Below, in pieces: positions 1 to 5,638 of a DNA stretch of 5,829 nucleotides; the stretch's first letter is position 1; each line of letters opens with the position of its first letter. Below the pieces are notes generated by a model, which was not told where the DNA came from, ran no database searches, and was given only the letters and a program-made list of their open reading frames with translations. Position numbers and translations under genes: made by a program. Source of the stretch: Nanobdellota archaeon. GTDB taxonomy: Bacteria > Patescibacteriota > Minisyncoccia > UBA6257 > GWB1-50-10. The stretch is from assembly GCA_030695805.1 (NCBI GenBank), contig JAUYPG010000023.1, positions 1-5,829 on the forward strand. The letters are read 5' to 3'.

Positions 1-84
1 ATCTAATTTCTAATCAAACTTTAAGCACCAATATCAAAATACCTAAAACAGTTATTCTTTAGGACATTCTGTCATTGGGATTTC

Positions 85-112
85 ATTAGAAATTAGGAAT
101 TAGAAATTAGTA
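85..112. repeat. Heptamer array ATTAGNA x4 with an inverted partner
   Basis: ATTAGAA, ATTAGGA, ATTAGAA, ATTAGTA run without a break just downstream of murC. The 12-mer ATTAGAAATTAG occurs at 85-96 and 99-110, and its exact reverse complement CTAATTTCTAAT at 3-14. The region between (15-84) contains no gene that I can see. The inverted partner runs to the window edge and may continue. Confidence 0.85.
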
Positions 113-115
113 ATT

Positions 116-1495
116 TTATTTTTCAATTAACTTATCAGTTAATTGAAAAATATCTCCCGCTCCCATCATAACAAGTACCGCCGAGGAGTGTATGTGTCCG
201 GAGAGGGCCGCCACCATCTTCTTCCGAAAATTTTTCGTATCCGCGAAATATTCTACCGATAATTTTGAATGTCTCTTTCGAATTTCTTTCACGAGTTTTT
301 TGGACAAATCAACCCTTTCAACTTTCAACTTAAACCTTTCAACTTGTTCCCGTCCCGCAACCTGATACACCGAAAGAAGTATGATCAAATCCGCGTCTTC
401 AAACGCATCCGCAAAATCACTAAAAAGAAGTTGAAGACGCTTCATCTGGTGGGGCTGGAACACGCACACAATCTTTTTCTTCGGAAACTTCTCCCGAAAC
501 GCTCGAAGCGTCGCCTTTATTTCAGTCGGATGATGCGCGTAATCATCAAAAACTTGTGTCTTGTATCTTGTGTCTTGTATCTTCAAAAGTCCTCGGTGCT
601 CCATCCTCCTCCACGAACCCATAAAACGAGAAAACGCGAATAAGATATCCCGAGCCGGCACCTTCAGGGCCCGCAAAAGCGTATAGGCCGCGAGCGCGTT
701 TGAAACATTATGTTCGCCGGGAATCCGGAGCGCCTTCCGAATCCGCGATGCCGCGGGGTTGTTCAGAGAATACCAAAAAAGAGAAAGGTCGCGCTTCTTC
801 GCGATAGCAAAAATACGCTTCACGAGTCCCCAAAGCGCAACGTTATCTTTATTCAAAACCACAATGCCTCCCGGACGAACATTCGCGATAAAACCCAAAA
901 ACGCCCTCTGTACTTCGGCAAAAGTTCCATAATAATCCAAATGCTCCTTATCAATATTCAACACAATCGCGTGCGCCGGAGAATAATGCAAAAACGCGCC
1001 GCCATACTCATCCGCTTCCACGACAAGATACGGACTTTCCCCGAGATAAAAATTAGAATCCCCGAATTCCCAAAGTTTCGTTCCGACAAAAACCGTGGGA
1101 TCCATCTTCGCCCGAATCATCGCAAGCGCGAGAAGGGAAGTGGTAGTACTCTTTCCGTGCGCGCCAGCAACTCCTATCGTCTCATACTTCTTCGTAATCT
1201 CCCCAAGCGCCTCGGGATAGGTCTTCACGGGAATCCCGAGCCGCTCCGCTTGTTGTATCTCCGGGTGAGTTAGAAGTACAGCCACAGTTCGAATCACCAA
1301 ATGAGTCCCCTTGACAACATTAGATATTTTATGTCCTATTTTAACCTTAATGCCTAATTTTGAAAGGCCATGGATAATTGAGCTCGATTGAAGATCAGAG
1401 CCGCTTACAGCCCAATTTTGGGCCAAAAAATACCGCGCGAGAGCGCTCATGCCGATGCCTCCAATTCCCACCATGTGAACCCGCTTTTTCTTCAT
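116..1495 (-). CDS. murC: UDP-N-acetylmuramate--L-alanine ligase (MurC)
   Basis: Cytoplasmic Mur ligase that joins L-alanine to UDP-MurNAc with ATP, the first step of the peptidoglycan stem peptide. It is 459 residues, the usual family length. The N-terminal nucleotide-binding motif GIGGIGMS is at 10-17 and the P-loop AGAHGKSTT at 110-118. The acidic motif EADEY is at 160-164 (EADES is more usual), followed by NIDKEHLDYYG at 180-190, EHNVSNALAA at 261-270, RRMEHRG at 296-302, DDYAHHPTEI at 317-326 and FQPH at 346-349. DDYAHHPTEI and FQPH favour MurC over MurD, E or F; the related ligase Mpl is a less likely alternative. The ATG start puts the glycine-rich motif at the expected place; no Shine-Dalgarno is visible. 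It follows xer by 33 nt and is probably co-transcribed. Two heptamer arrays encode residues 306-315 and 385-394, and a hairpin covers the stop codon. Confidence 0.95.
   Translation of the reverse strand: MKKKRVHMVGIGGIGMSALARYFLAQNWAVSGSDLQSSSIIHGLSKLGIKVKIGHKISNVVKGTHLVIRTVAVLLTHPEIQQAERLGIPVKTYPEALGEITKKYETIGVAGAHGKSTTTSLLALAMIRAKMDPTVFVGTKLWEFGDSNFYLGESPYLVVEADEYGGAFLHYSPAHAIVLNIDKEHLDYYGTFAEVQRAFLGFIANVRPGGIVVLNKDNVALWGLVKRIFAIAKKRDLSLFWYSLNNPAASRIRKALRIPGEHNVSNALAAYTLLRALKVPARDILFAFSRFMGSWRRMEHRGLLKIQDTRYKTQVFDDYAHHPTEIKATLRAFREKFPKKKIVCVFQPHQMKRLQLLFSDFADAFEDADLIILLSVYQVAGREQVERFKLKVERVDLSKKLVKEIRKRHSKLSVEYFADTKNFRKKMVAALSGHIHSSAVLVMMGAGDIFQLTDKLIEK
117..152 (-). repeat. 15-bp hairpin over the murC stop codon
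   Basis: TATTTTTCAATTAAC (117-131) and GTTAATTGAAAAATA (138-152) are perfect complements around a 6-nt loop. The stem encodes the last residues of MurC and overlaps its TAA (116-118). No clear U-tract follows on the minus strand (AAATTAC), so it is not a standard intrinsic terminator; it may still end or protect the transcript. Confidence 0.7.
315..342 (-). repeat. Heptamer array CTTTCAA x4 inside murC
   Basis: The plus strand holds CTTTCAA, CTTTCAA, CTTAAAC, CTTTCAA, with the third unit degenerate. It encodes residues 385-394 (VERFKLKVER). The tripeptide VER recurs 7 residues apart because three heptamers equal seven codons. It falls where MurC proteins normally have a short loop after the 'Y-x-AGE'-like motif. 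Confidence 0.82.
553..580 (-). repeat. Heptamer array CTTGTRT x4 inside murC
   Basis: The plus strand holds CTTGTGT, CTTGTAT, CTTGTGT, CTTGTAT without interruption, so the 14-mer repeats exactly. It encodes residues 306-315 (IQDTRYKTQV), just before the DDYAHHPTEI motif. This is a strand-loop region of variable length among MurC proteins. Confidence 0.88.
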
Positions 1496-1528
1496 GTTTA
1501 GATATTTTTATCTTACCATAAACGTCTT

Positions 1529-2491
1529 CTATTTTTTCATTCTTTCGCCGCTGTGATATTTTTTATGGATATCACGCAATTGTTTTTTAGTAACGTGAGT
1601 GTAAATTTGAGTCGCCGAGATATCTTTGTGTCCGAGAAATTCTTGAAGAAGACGAATGTCCACTCCCTGACTTAAAAGATCAGTAGCAAAGCTGTGGCGA
1701 AGCACATGCGGAGTCGTATTTTTTGGAAGCCCCGCGCGAAGCGCGTAGTCCTTGATCACTCGTTCTATCGAACGAGGCGTAAGACGTCGCGATGATCCTT
1801 TGCGGGACTGATAATTTACAAAGAGCGGATCATCAAAATCGCCGCGCGTTTCAAGATATTTTTTGAGCCAGGAAAGAACGCGTTTTGAAAAATACACGGT
1901 TCGAGCCCGGCCTCCTTTTCCAATAATGCCGAGCTCAAGCTCGTCCGCGCCCAAAGAGGGCTCAACTTGAATGCGATTGAGGGCTACCAATTCGGAAATT
2001 CTCATTCCCGTGGAAAAAAAAGTTTCCAAAATCGTCCGGTCCCGAAGTCCCGCCGGAGAAGATACGTCAGGCATAGAAAAAAGTCTTTCGAGCTCCACAA
2101 GATTCAAGAAACGGACCTCCTTATCCTCTTTGTTCCGCGCGAGCTTTATCTTGTCGGCCGGAAGAGACGTGATATCCCGTTCCGTGAAATAGCCAAGAAG
2201 GGAACGCAGAGCGATAAGATAATAATTCTGGGTAGATTTTTTAAGCGGAGCGGCCGCCGAGCGCTCGGAGCGCGTCTGCCGAGCGAGAAAAATCCGATAC
2301 TTCCAGACATGGTCCGAAGTGAGCTCATGAGGTTTCAGGGAAGCGAGTTTTTGAAACTCAAGCCAGCGTATAAATCGTTTGATAAAACGCGAATAATTTT
2401 CCTGGGTTTTTGTGGAGAGTCCTTTTTCAACATCAAGCCAATCCAAAAAATCAGGAATATGGGAGGGAAGCGGTTTTGGGCTTGTTTGCAT
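1529..2491 (-). CDS. Xer-family tyrosine recombinase (XerC/XerD-like)
   Basis: Site-specific recombinase that probably resolves chromosome dimers at a dif-type site. It has 320 residues and the XerC/D two-domain plan: an N-terminal SAM-like core-binding domain (about 10-105) and a catalytic domain (about 125-310). The catalytic set is complete: R164 in TGMRISE, K192 in GKGGR, H262 and R265 in PHVLRHSFAT, H288 in LGHKD, and nucleophile Y297 in IYTHV. It sits between cell-wall genes with no attachment sites or phage genes nearby, which favours a housekeeping Xer over a mobile-element integrase. XerC and XerD cannot be told apart here, and many reduced genomes have only one such enzyme. The ATG at 2491 has no Shine-Dalgarno; a -10 box lies about 30 nt upstream. 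The linker near residues 70-79 is encoded by a GC-rich palindromic stretch. Confidence 0.93.
   Translation of the reverse strand: MQTSPKPLPSHIPDFLDWLDVEKGLSTKTQENYSRFIKRFIRWLEFQKLASLKPHELTSDHVWKYRIFLARQTRSERSAAAPLKKSTQNYYLIALRSLLGYFTERDITSLPADKIKLARNKEDKEVRFLNLVELERLFSMPDVSSPAGLRDRTILETFFSTGMRISELVALNRIQVEPSLGADELELGIIGKGGRARTVYFSKRVLSWLKKYLETRGDFDDPLFVNYQSRKGSSRRLTPRSIERVIKDYALRAGLPKNTTPHVLRHSFATDLLSQGVDIRLLQEFLGHKDISATQIYTHVTKKQLRDIHKKYHSGERMKK
2256..2285 (-). repeat. GC-rich palindromic repeat inside xer
   Basis: CCGAGCGCTCGG (2257-2268) is a perfect 12-bp palindrome, and GCCGAGCG recurs directly at 2256-2263 and 2278-2285. It encodes about residues 70-79 (ARQTRSERSA), in the linker before the last helices of the N-terminal domain. 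It is more GC-rich than its surroundings. Confidence 0.6.
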
Positions 2492-2522
2492 ATCTAATGT
2501 CTATTAACTTAAATTATGCGAC

Positions 2523-2528
2523 ATTATA
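2523..2528 (-). promoter_or_regulatory. Candidate -10 box for the xer-murC unit
   Basis: A perfect TATAAT on the minus strand, about 31 nt before the xer ATG. The best -35 match (CTGAAT at 18 nt) has only three of six bases. A second, overlapping AT-rich box, TATAAA, lies at 2534-2539. Transcription near 2516 would give a leader of about 25 nt without a Shine-Dalgarno. Confidence 0.45.
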
Positions 2529-2595
2529 TATCTTTTATACTACCACATTCAGAACCGAAAACCCTCTCTCCCCTGTAGGTTTGTCATGTTGTCAT

Positions 2596-2611
2596 ATTTA
2601 AATATTTAAAT
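2596..2611. repeat. 16-bp AT palindrome after the M23 gene
   Basis: ATTTAAATATTTAAAT is a perfect palindrome 5 nt beyond the M23 stop codon, in the 125-nt spacer before xer. It has no GC stem or U-tract, so it is a poor terminator and could instead be a protein-binding site. The rest of the spacer (2492-2595) holds the xer -10 box and no gene that I can see. Confidence 0.55.
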
Positions 2612-2616
2612 GTTCG

Positions 2617-3903
2617 TCATAGATAATCCTCCGGATCTATCGTTATCCCAACCGGCACAAGTCCGGCCGCGGGGGCGATTGTTTTGAATTGAACACTCGG
2701 CGCCCATAACACAGTAAGGTGAATATGCGGCCCGGTAGAATAACCCGTATTTCCAGAATAGCCAATGATGTCTCCCCTTTTCACAATATCGCCTTTGGAG
2801 ACAATTTGTTTGGAAAGGTGGGCGTAGAGAGTGGTTAAGTTATTTTCATGCTCAATTAAAATATATTTTCCGTATTGAAACTTTTCCCATCGCGATCGCC
2901 CTCGGTCGTTGTTATCCACGGCGATTATTTTTCCATCCGCGGAGGCCAGGATGGGAGTGCCTATGGACGCCCCAAAATCAACGCCATTGTGGAATTTTGT
3001 TTTATAGGCCTGTTCAGCAAATTTTGTTTTACCGTATTTTTGAGTAACAACAATTTTTTCAACCGGATAAGTCAGGACGCCCGATCTCTTCACCGGCAAA
3101 AGCGTCGGATCGAAACTCTCGCGCAATTTCGATTCAATGTCCTCGATAACCTTACCGATCTCTTCCTGCTGGCGGTCAAGTTCCGCTATCTTTTCCTGGT
3201 AGATCTTTTCCTGATTTTTCGTCGTGGCAAGAAGCTTCTGTTTCTCCTGTTTTTGATCCTGAGCAATCTGTCCGCGATAACTCAAATTTTTCCGCTCCGC
3301 CTCCATATCTCCCTGCTTCCCCCGCACTTCCGCCGCCTTCCGGATAAGGTCCTGCTGAAAATCACGCAACTCCTCCACGCCGACGGCAAGATCGCTATTG
3401 AGCGTCATAAGGGATTGAATCTCCGACACCCCTCCGGAAAGCGACCCGCTCCGCAAAAACACGACAAAAAAATCATCCCTGTCCCTCTGATAAAGTTCGA
3501 ACATGAGCTTCCCGATCGTTTCTTTCTTGTCCCCAACGTTCCGTTCGATAAGCCGGGTGTCGCGCTGAAGCTCCTCGATTTCAAGGTCGAGTTTCTGAAG
3601 CACGATCTCATTCGATTTAATGGAAAGGTCAAGTTGTTTAACATTGTAATTGATCGAGCCGATCTCCTTATTCAAGCCCTTCTGCGCGGCCTTCGTCTCC
3701 GCGACGCTTGCCTCAAGGCGCGCCCGCTCATCATGTATCCTCTGAAGCTCCGCGGTCTTTTCCTCGATAAGCGTCCGCAAGTCCGATCCCCCGCCGTTTT
3801 TTACCTCTTCGTCCGTAATGTCACGGGGAGATTCCTGCGCCACGACGGGGGGCGCAAACAAAAGTGAAAATATAAAAAAAATACTAATTGTTTTAAGAAA
3901 CAT
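2617..3903 (-). CDS. Secreted coiled-coil M23 (LytM-type) peptidoglycan endopeptidase
   Basis: Predicted exported murein hydrolase of the EnvC/CwlO-like layout. Residues 1-22 form a signal peptide (short basic start, hydrophobic core, VVA before Q23) with probable cleavage after A22. Residues about 40-260 are rich in charged heptads with E, K, Q and R and should form a long two-part coiled coil. The M23 domain spans about 280-400. Its zinc and catalytic set is complete: H305 and D309 in HNGVDF, H362 in YAHLS, and H393/H395 in GPHIHL. This suggests real endopeptidase activity rather than the inactive LytM fold of EnvC-type activators. The last residues, DPEDYL, are a plausible natural end, so TGA acts as stop. 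The ATG is 19 nt after the gltX stop, with no Shine-Dalgarno, and the palindromes over that stop lie just before it. The likely role is wall cleavage during growth or division; the cut bond cannot be told from sequence. Confidence 0.92.
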   Translation of the reverse strand: MFLKTISIFFIFSLLFAPPVVAQESPRDITDEEVKNGGGSDLRTLIEEKTAELQRIHDERARLEASVAETKAAQKGLNKEIGSINYNVKQLDLSIKSNEIVLQKLDLEIEELQRDTRLIERNVGDKKETIGKLMFELYQRDRDDFFVVFLRSGSLSGGVSEIQSLMTLNSDLAVGVEELRDFQQDLIRKAAEVRGKQGDMEAERKNLSYRGQIAQDQKQEKQKLLATTKNQEKIYQEKIAELDRQQEEIGKVIEDIESKLRESFDPTLLPVKRSGVLTYPVEKIVVTQKYGKTKFAEQAYKTKFHNGVDFGASIGTPILASADGKIIAVDNNDRGRSRWEKFQYGKYILIEHENNLTTLYAHLSKQIVSKGDIVKRGDIIGYSGNTGYSTGPHIHLTVLWAPSVQFKTIAPAAGLVPVGITIDPEDYL

Positions 3904-3917
3904 GAAATTAGTAACTA

Positions 3918-3947
3918 TCAGCCTAAGGCTGATCCGCCTCAGGCGGA
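3918..3947. repeat. Two abutting 15-bp palindromes over the gltX stop
   Basis: TCAGCCTAAGGCTGA (3918-3932) is directly followed by TCCGCCTCAGGCGGA (3933-3947). Each has 7-bp perfect arms around one central base. They differ at unit positions 3, 8 and 13; 3 and 13 pair with each other, so the change is compensatory. They encode the last gltX residues and its TAG stop, 15 nt before the M23 start codon. Confidence 0.85.
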
Positions 3948-5407
3948 GAAATTTTATTCAACGCGTGTTTTATGCGTTGAATTCCCTCTTCCCTTCCAAT
4001 CACTTTTATAATCTGAAATGGCCCGGGTGATTTTTCAAGTCCTGACAAAGCAACGCGCAAAGGCCAAAGCACGTCCCCCCTTCCCTCTTTCTCCGCGTAT
4101 TCCATGACACGGGTCTCGAGGCCGTCTCCCAAGGACTCTTCCATAATATCCAATACATGCTCGAGGCGCTTTCGGGCGGTTTCCATATCAGAATTTTTCC
4201 ACACGAGCCGTTCTGCCGGATATTCAGGCAGTTCGAAAAAGAATCCCGCGGCCTCCTCGAAATCACGGAGCGTCTTCATCCGCTCCTGCTCCAGCCCTAT
4301 CGCGCGGTCCAATACTTCCGGATTCTTTTTCCAGATATCGGGAATAAACTCCCACATTTTTTCTTTCAGTTCTTCAAACTTCAACTTTTGGATATAGTGC
4401 GCGCCAAACCAATCGAGTTTTTGAATATTGAAAATCGCTCCTCCCTTTTGAATTTTTTTGAGATCAAAAAATTTTTCCAGCTCTTCCAACGAGAATATCT
4501 CTCTATTATCTCCCGGAGACCATCCGAGAAGCGCGAGGAAATTCACGACTGCTTCGGGCAGATAGCCCCTTTCCCGTAAACTCTTTATCGTCGCATCTAT
4601 CTCCTCTGCCCTCTTTGAGAGCTTAGAGCGGTCCGGCGCGAGAATAAGGGGTAGATGAGCATAATGGGGCTCTCGAAATCCAAGCGCCGCCTGAAGCAGT
4701 ATCTGCTTCGGCGTATTTCCCAAATGATCTTCTCCGCGAATCACATGCGTAATCTCCATCTCCTCATCATCAACCACCACCGTAAAATTATAGAGCGGTT
4801 CATCAAGTGATTTCGCGATCACGATGTCTCCGAAAAGCTCGGAATCAAACTCCACCTTCCCGCGAATCTCGTCGTGAAATAAAACCTTCTTCTCCGGCAC
4901 CTTAAACCTGATAACCAGGTTCTGCGTTGATCTGCGTTGTAATCCGCGTATATCTGCGTCCTGCCGGCACTTACCGGAATATTTAAAAATATGTCCGTTC
5001 GTTTCTTGTGAAATTCTTTGCGCTTCAAGCTCTTCTTTCGCGCAGCAGCAGTAATATGCCTTCCCTTCATTTAAGAGTTTTTCAAGATATTTTTTGTAAA
5101 TTTCCGTGCGTTCCGATTGTCTATAAAATCGAGAAATGTTCGCGTTGTTCGTGTTTTGTTCGTGTCCTTCGTGTTGGTCAGAATCCCATTCCAACCCCAG
5201 CCACTCCAAAGATCGAATTATATCCTCCTCGTATTCCGGTTTTGACCGCTCCTTGTCCGTATCCTCAATGCGTAAAATAAACTCTCCGCCGTAACGCTTG
5301 GCGTAAAGATAATTAAAAAGCGCGGTGCGGGCCGTACCCACATGAAAAAAACCCGTCGGCGACGGCGCGATTCTTGTTCTTACCTCTTTTTTCACCGAAG
5401 ATTTCAT
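3923..5407 (-). CDS. gltX: Glutamyl-tRNA synthetase
   Basis: Class I aminoacyl-tRNA synthetase that charges tRNA-Glu (possibly also tRNA-Gln, which cannot be judged here). I start it at ATG 5407, giving 494 residues with RTRIAPSPTG near the N-terminus as usual in this family. The frame stays open up to TTG 5461, but that extension only translates a hairpin. Numbered from 5407: the HIGH-type motif is HVGT at 22-25, IEDTD is at 47-51, the zinc-like set is C120-x-C122 with Y143-x3-C147, VIRGEDH is at 222-228 and the KMSKS-type motif is KLSKR at 262-266. The helical anticodon-binding C-terminus is intact. Compared with E. coli GltX from memory, two stretches are extra or replaced: about residues 77-90 after LEWD, and 150-162 after CRQ. 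Each is encoded by a four-unit tandem repeat. No Shine-Dalgarno is seen; a 14-bp inverted repeat ends 9 nt before the ATG. Confidence 0.95.
   Translation of the reverse strand: MKSSVKKEVRTRIAPSPTGFFHVGTARTALFNYLYAKRYGGEFILRIEDTDKERSKPEYEEDIIRSLEWLGLEWDSDQHEGHEQNTNNANISRFYRQSERTEIYKKYLEKLLNEGKAYYCCCAKEELEAQRISQETNGHIFKYSGKCRQDADIRGLQRRSTQNLVIRFKVPEKKVLFHDEIRGKVEFDSELFGDIVIAKSLDEPLYNFTVVVDDEEMEITHVIRGEDHLGNTPKQILLQAALGFREPHYAHLPLILAPDRSKLSKRAEEIDATIKSLRERGYLPEAVVNFLALLGWSPGDNREIFSLEELEKFFDLKKIQKGGAIFNIQKLDWFGAHYIQKLKFEELKEKMWEFIPDIWKKNPEVLDRAIGLEQERMKTLRDFEEAAGFFFELPEYPAERLVWKNSDMETARKRLEHVLDIMEESLGDGLETRVMEYAEKEGRGDVLWPLRVALSGLEKSPGPFQIIKVIGREEGIQRIKHALNKISPPEADQP
3956..3982 (-). repeat. 9-bp stem in the gltX 3' coding end
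   Basis: ATTCAACGC (3956-3964) and GCGTTGAAT (3974-3982) form a perfect stem with a 9-nt loop. It lies 8 nt before the twin palindromes on the gltX transcript, so three hairpins follow one another at the gene end. The encoded residues (IQRIKHALNKI) look normal for the family, so chance is possible. Confidence 0.5.
4921..4959 (-). repeat. Four-unit helical-phase repeat inside gltX (second)
   Basis: On the plus strand the core TCYGCGT begins at 4921, 4931, 4943 and 4953, with spacings of 10, 12 and 10 nt. It encodes about residues 150-162 (from ATG 5407), immediately after the CRQ that follows the last zinc-site cysteine. The array spans 39 nt, exactly 13 codons, and keeps the frame. Confidence 0.8.
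5139..5177 (-). repeat. Four-unit helical-phase repeat inside gltX (first)
   Basis: On the plus strand the core TTCGYGT begins at 5139, 5148, 5159 and 5168, with spacings of 9, 11 and 9 nt. On the coding strand it encodes about residues 77-90 from ATG 5407, a polar run rich in N, Q, H and E. It is in frame and sits between LEWD and RQSERTEIY, where most bacterial GluRS have only a few residues. Confidence 0.8.
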
Positions 5408-5416
5408 AAGAATAGG

Positions 5417-5484
5417 GACATCCGACATCCCCAACATTGATACCCCGCAGAACTCGCGCAAAGCGCGAGAGGATGTCGGATGTC
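5417..5484 (-). repeat. Nested inverted repeat in the gltX leader
   Basis: The plus strand reads GACATCCGACATCC at 5417-5430 and its exact reverse complement at 5471-5484, a perfect 14-bp stem. Each arm is a doubled heptamer (GACATCC twice). Inside is a second perfect stem, CTCGCGC (5453-5459) and GCGCGAG (5463-5469), with an AAA loop. In gltX mRNA the outer stem would close 9 nt before the ATG. It may be a leader regulator or a dispersed palindromic repeat. Confidence 0.85.
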
Positions 5485-5519
5485 AATTGCTTCAGATCCT
5501 AAAAGCTACAAACTCTTTC

Positions 5520-5547
5520 ATTATATCCCACTCCCCCATTTCTCCAA
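5520..5547 (-). promoter_or_regulatory. Candidate promoter for gltX
   Basis: On the minus strand a perfect TATAAT (5520-5525) is preceded, across 16 nt, by TTGGAG (5542-5547), which matches three of six -35 bases. Transcription would start near 5513, giving a leader of about 105 nt that includes the complete inverted repeat at 5417-5484. The -35 boxes of this and the plus-strand promoter are only 6 nt apart, so the two may compete or share a regulator. Confidence 0.5.
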
Positions 5548-5553
5548 AGGCCC

Positions 5554-5582
5554 TTGACAAAAAAGTGATGTATGTATATAAA
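5554..5582 (+). promoter_or_regulatory. Sigma-70-type promoter of the divergent plus-strand gene
   Basis: TTGACA at 5554-5559, a 17-nt spacer, then TATAAA at 5577-5582. That is a perfect -35, five of six -10 bases and the ideal spacing. Transcription would start near 5589, giving a leader of about 50 nt that holds the Shine-Dalgarno and a weak TGGATA/TATCCA stem (5593-5598 with 5613-5618). Confidence 0.8.
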
Positions 5583-5625
5583 GAATTCAGCTTGGATAGA
5601 GCAATCACGCCTTATCCATGACCTG

Positions 5626-5631
5626 AAGGAG
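5626..5631 (+). promoter_or_regulatory. Shine-Dalgarno AAGGAG that fixes the TTG start
   Basis: AAGGAG lies 7 nt upstream of TTG 5639, which is ideal spacing. It overlaps the last base of an in-frame TGA stop (5624-5626), so TTG is the first usable start codon. Confidence 0.82.
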
Positions 5632-5638
5632 CGCTACT

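Noticed and set aside
1733..1745. CGCGC-GAA-GCGCG hairpin in xer
   Set aside because: The stem is only 5 bp and encodes the expected ALRAGL helix, so it is likely chance.
2507..2534. Possible dif site upstream of xer
   Set aside because: By eye it shares a few bases with the E. coli dif arms, but the match is weak, the two arms are poorly complementary, and any AT-rich spacer could give this.
2875..3867. Long plus-strand open frame (330 residues) opposite the M23 gene
   Set aside because: The minus strand encodes a clear signal peptide, coiled coil and full M23 motif set; the plus frame shows no domain and is a shadow of the coiled-coil codons.
4921..5177. CRISPR-like array in gltX
   Set aside because: Units are 9-12 nt with no spacers of CRISPR length, and the reading frame stays open and in register with GluRS motifs.
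5408..5461. N-terminal extension of gltX starting at TTG 5461
   Set aside because: The extra 18 residues only translate half of the leader hairpin, no Shine-Dalgarno supports them, and GluRS normally starts close to the R-x-R-x-APSPTG motif.
5481..5486. Minus-strand TTGACA as a -35 box for gltX
   Set aside because: No -10-like hexamer lies 16-18 nt downstream; the hexamer arises from the junction with the inverted repeat arm.
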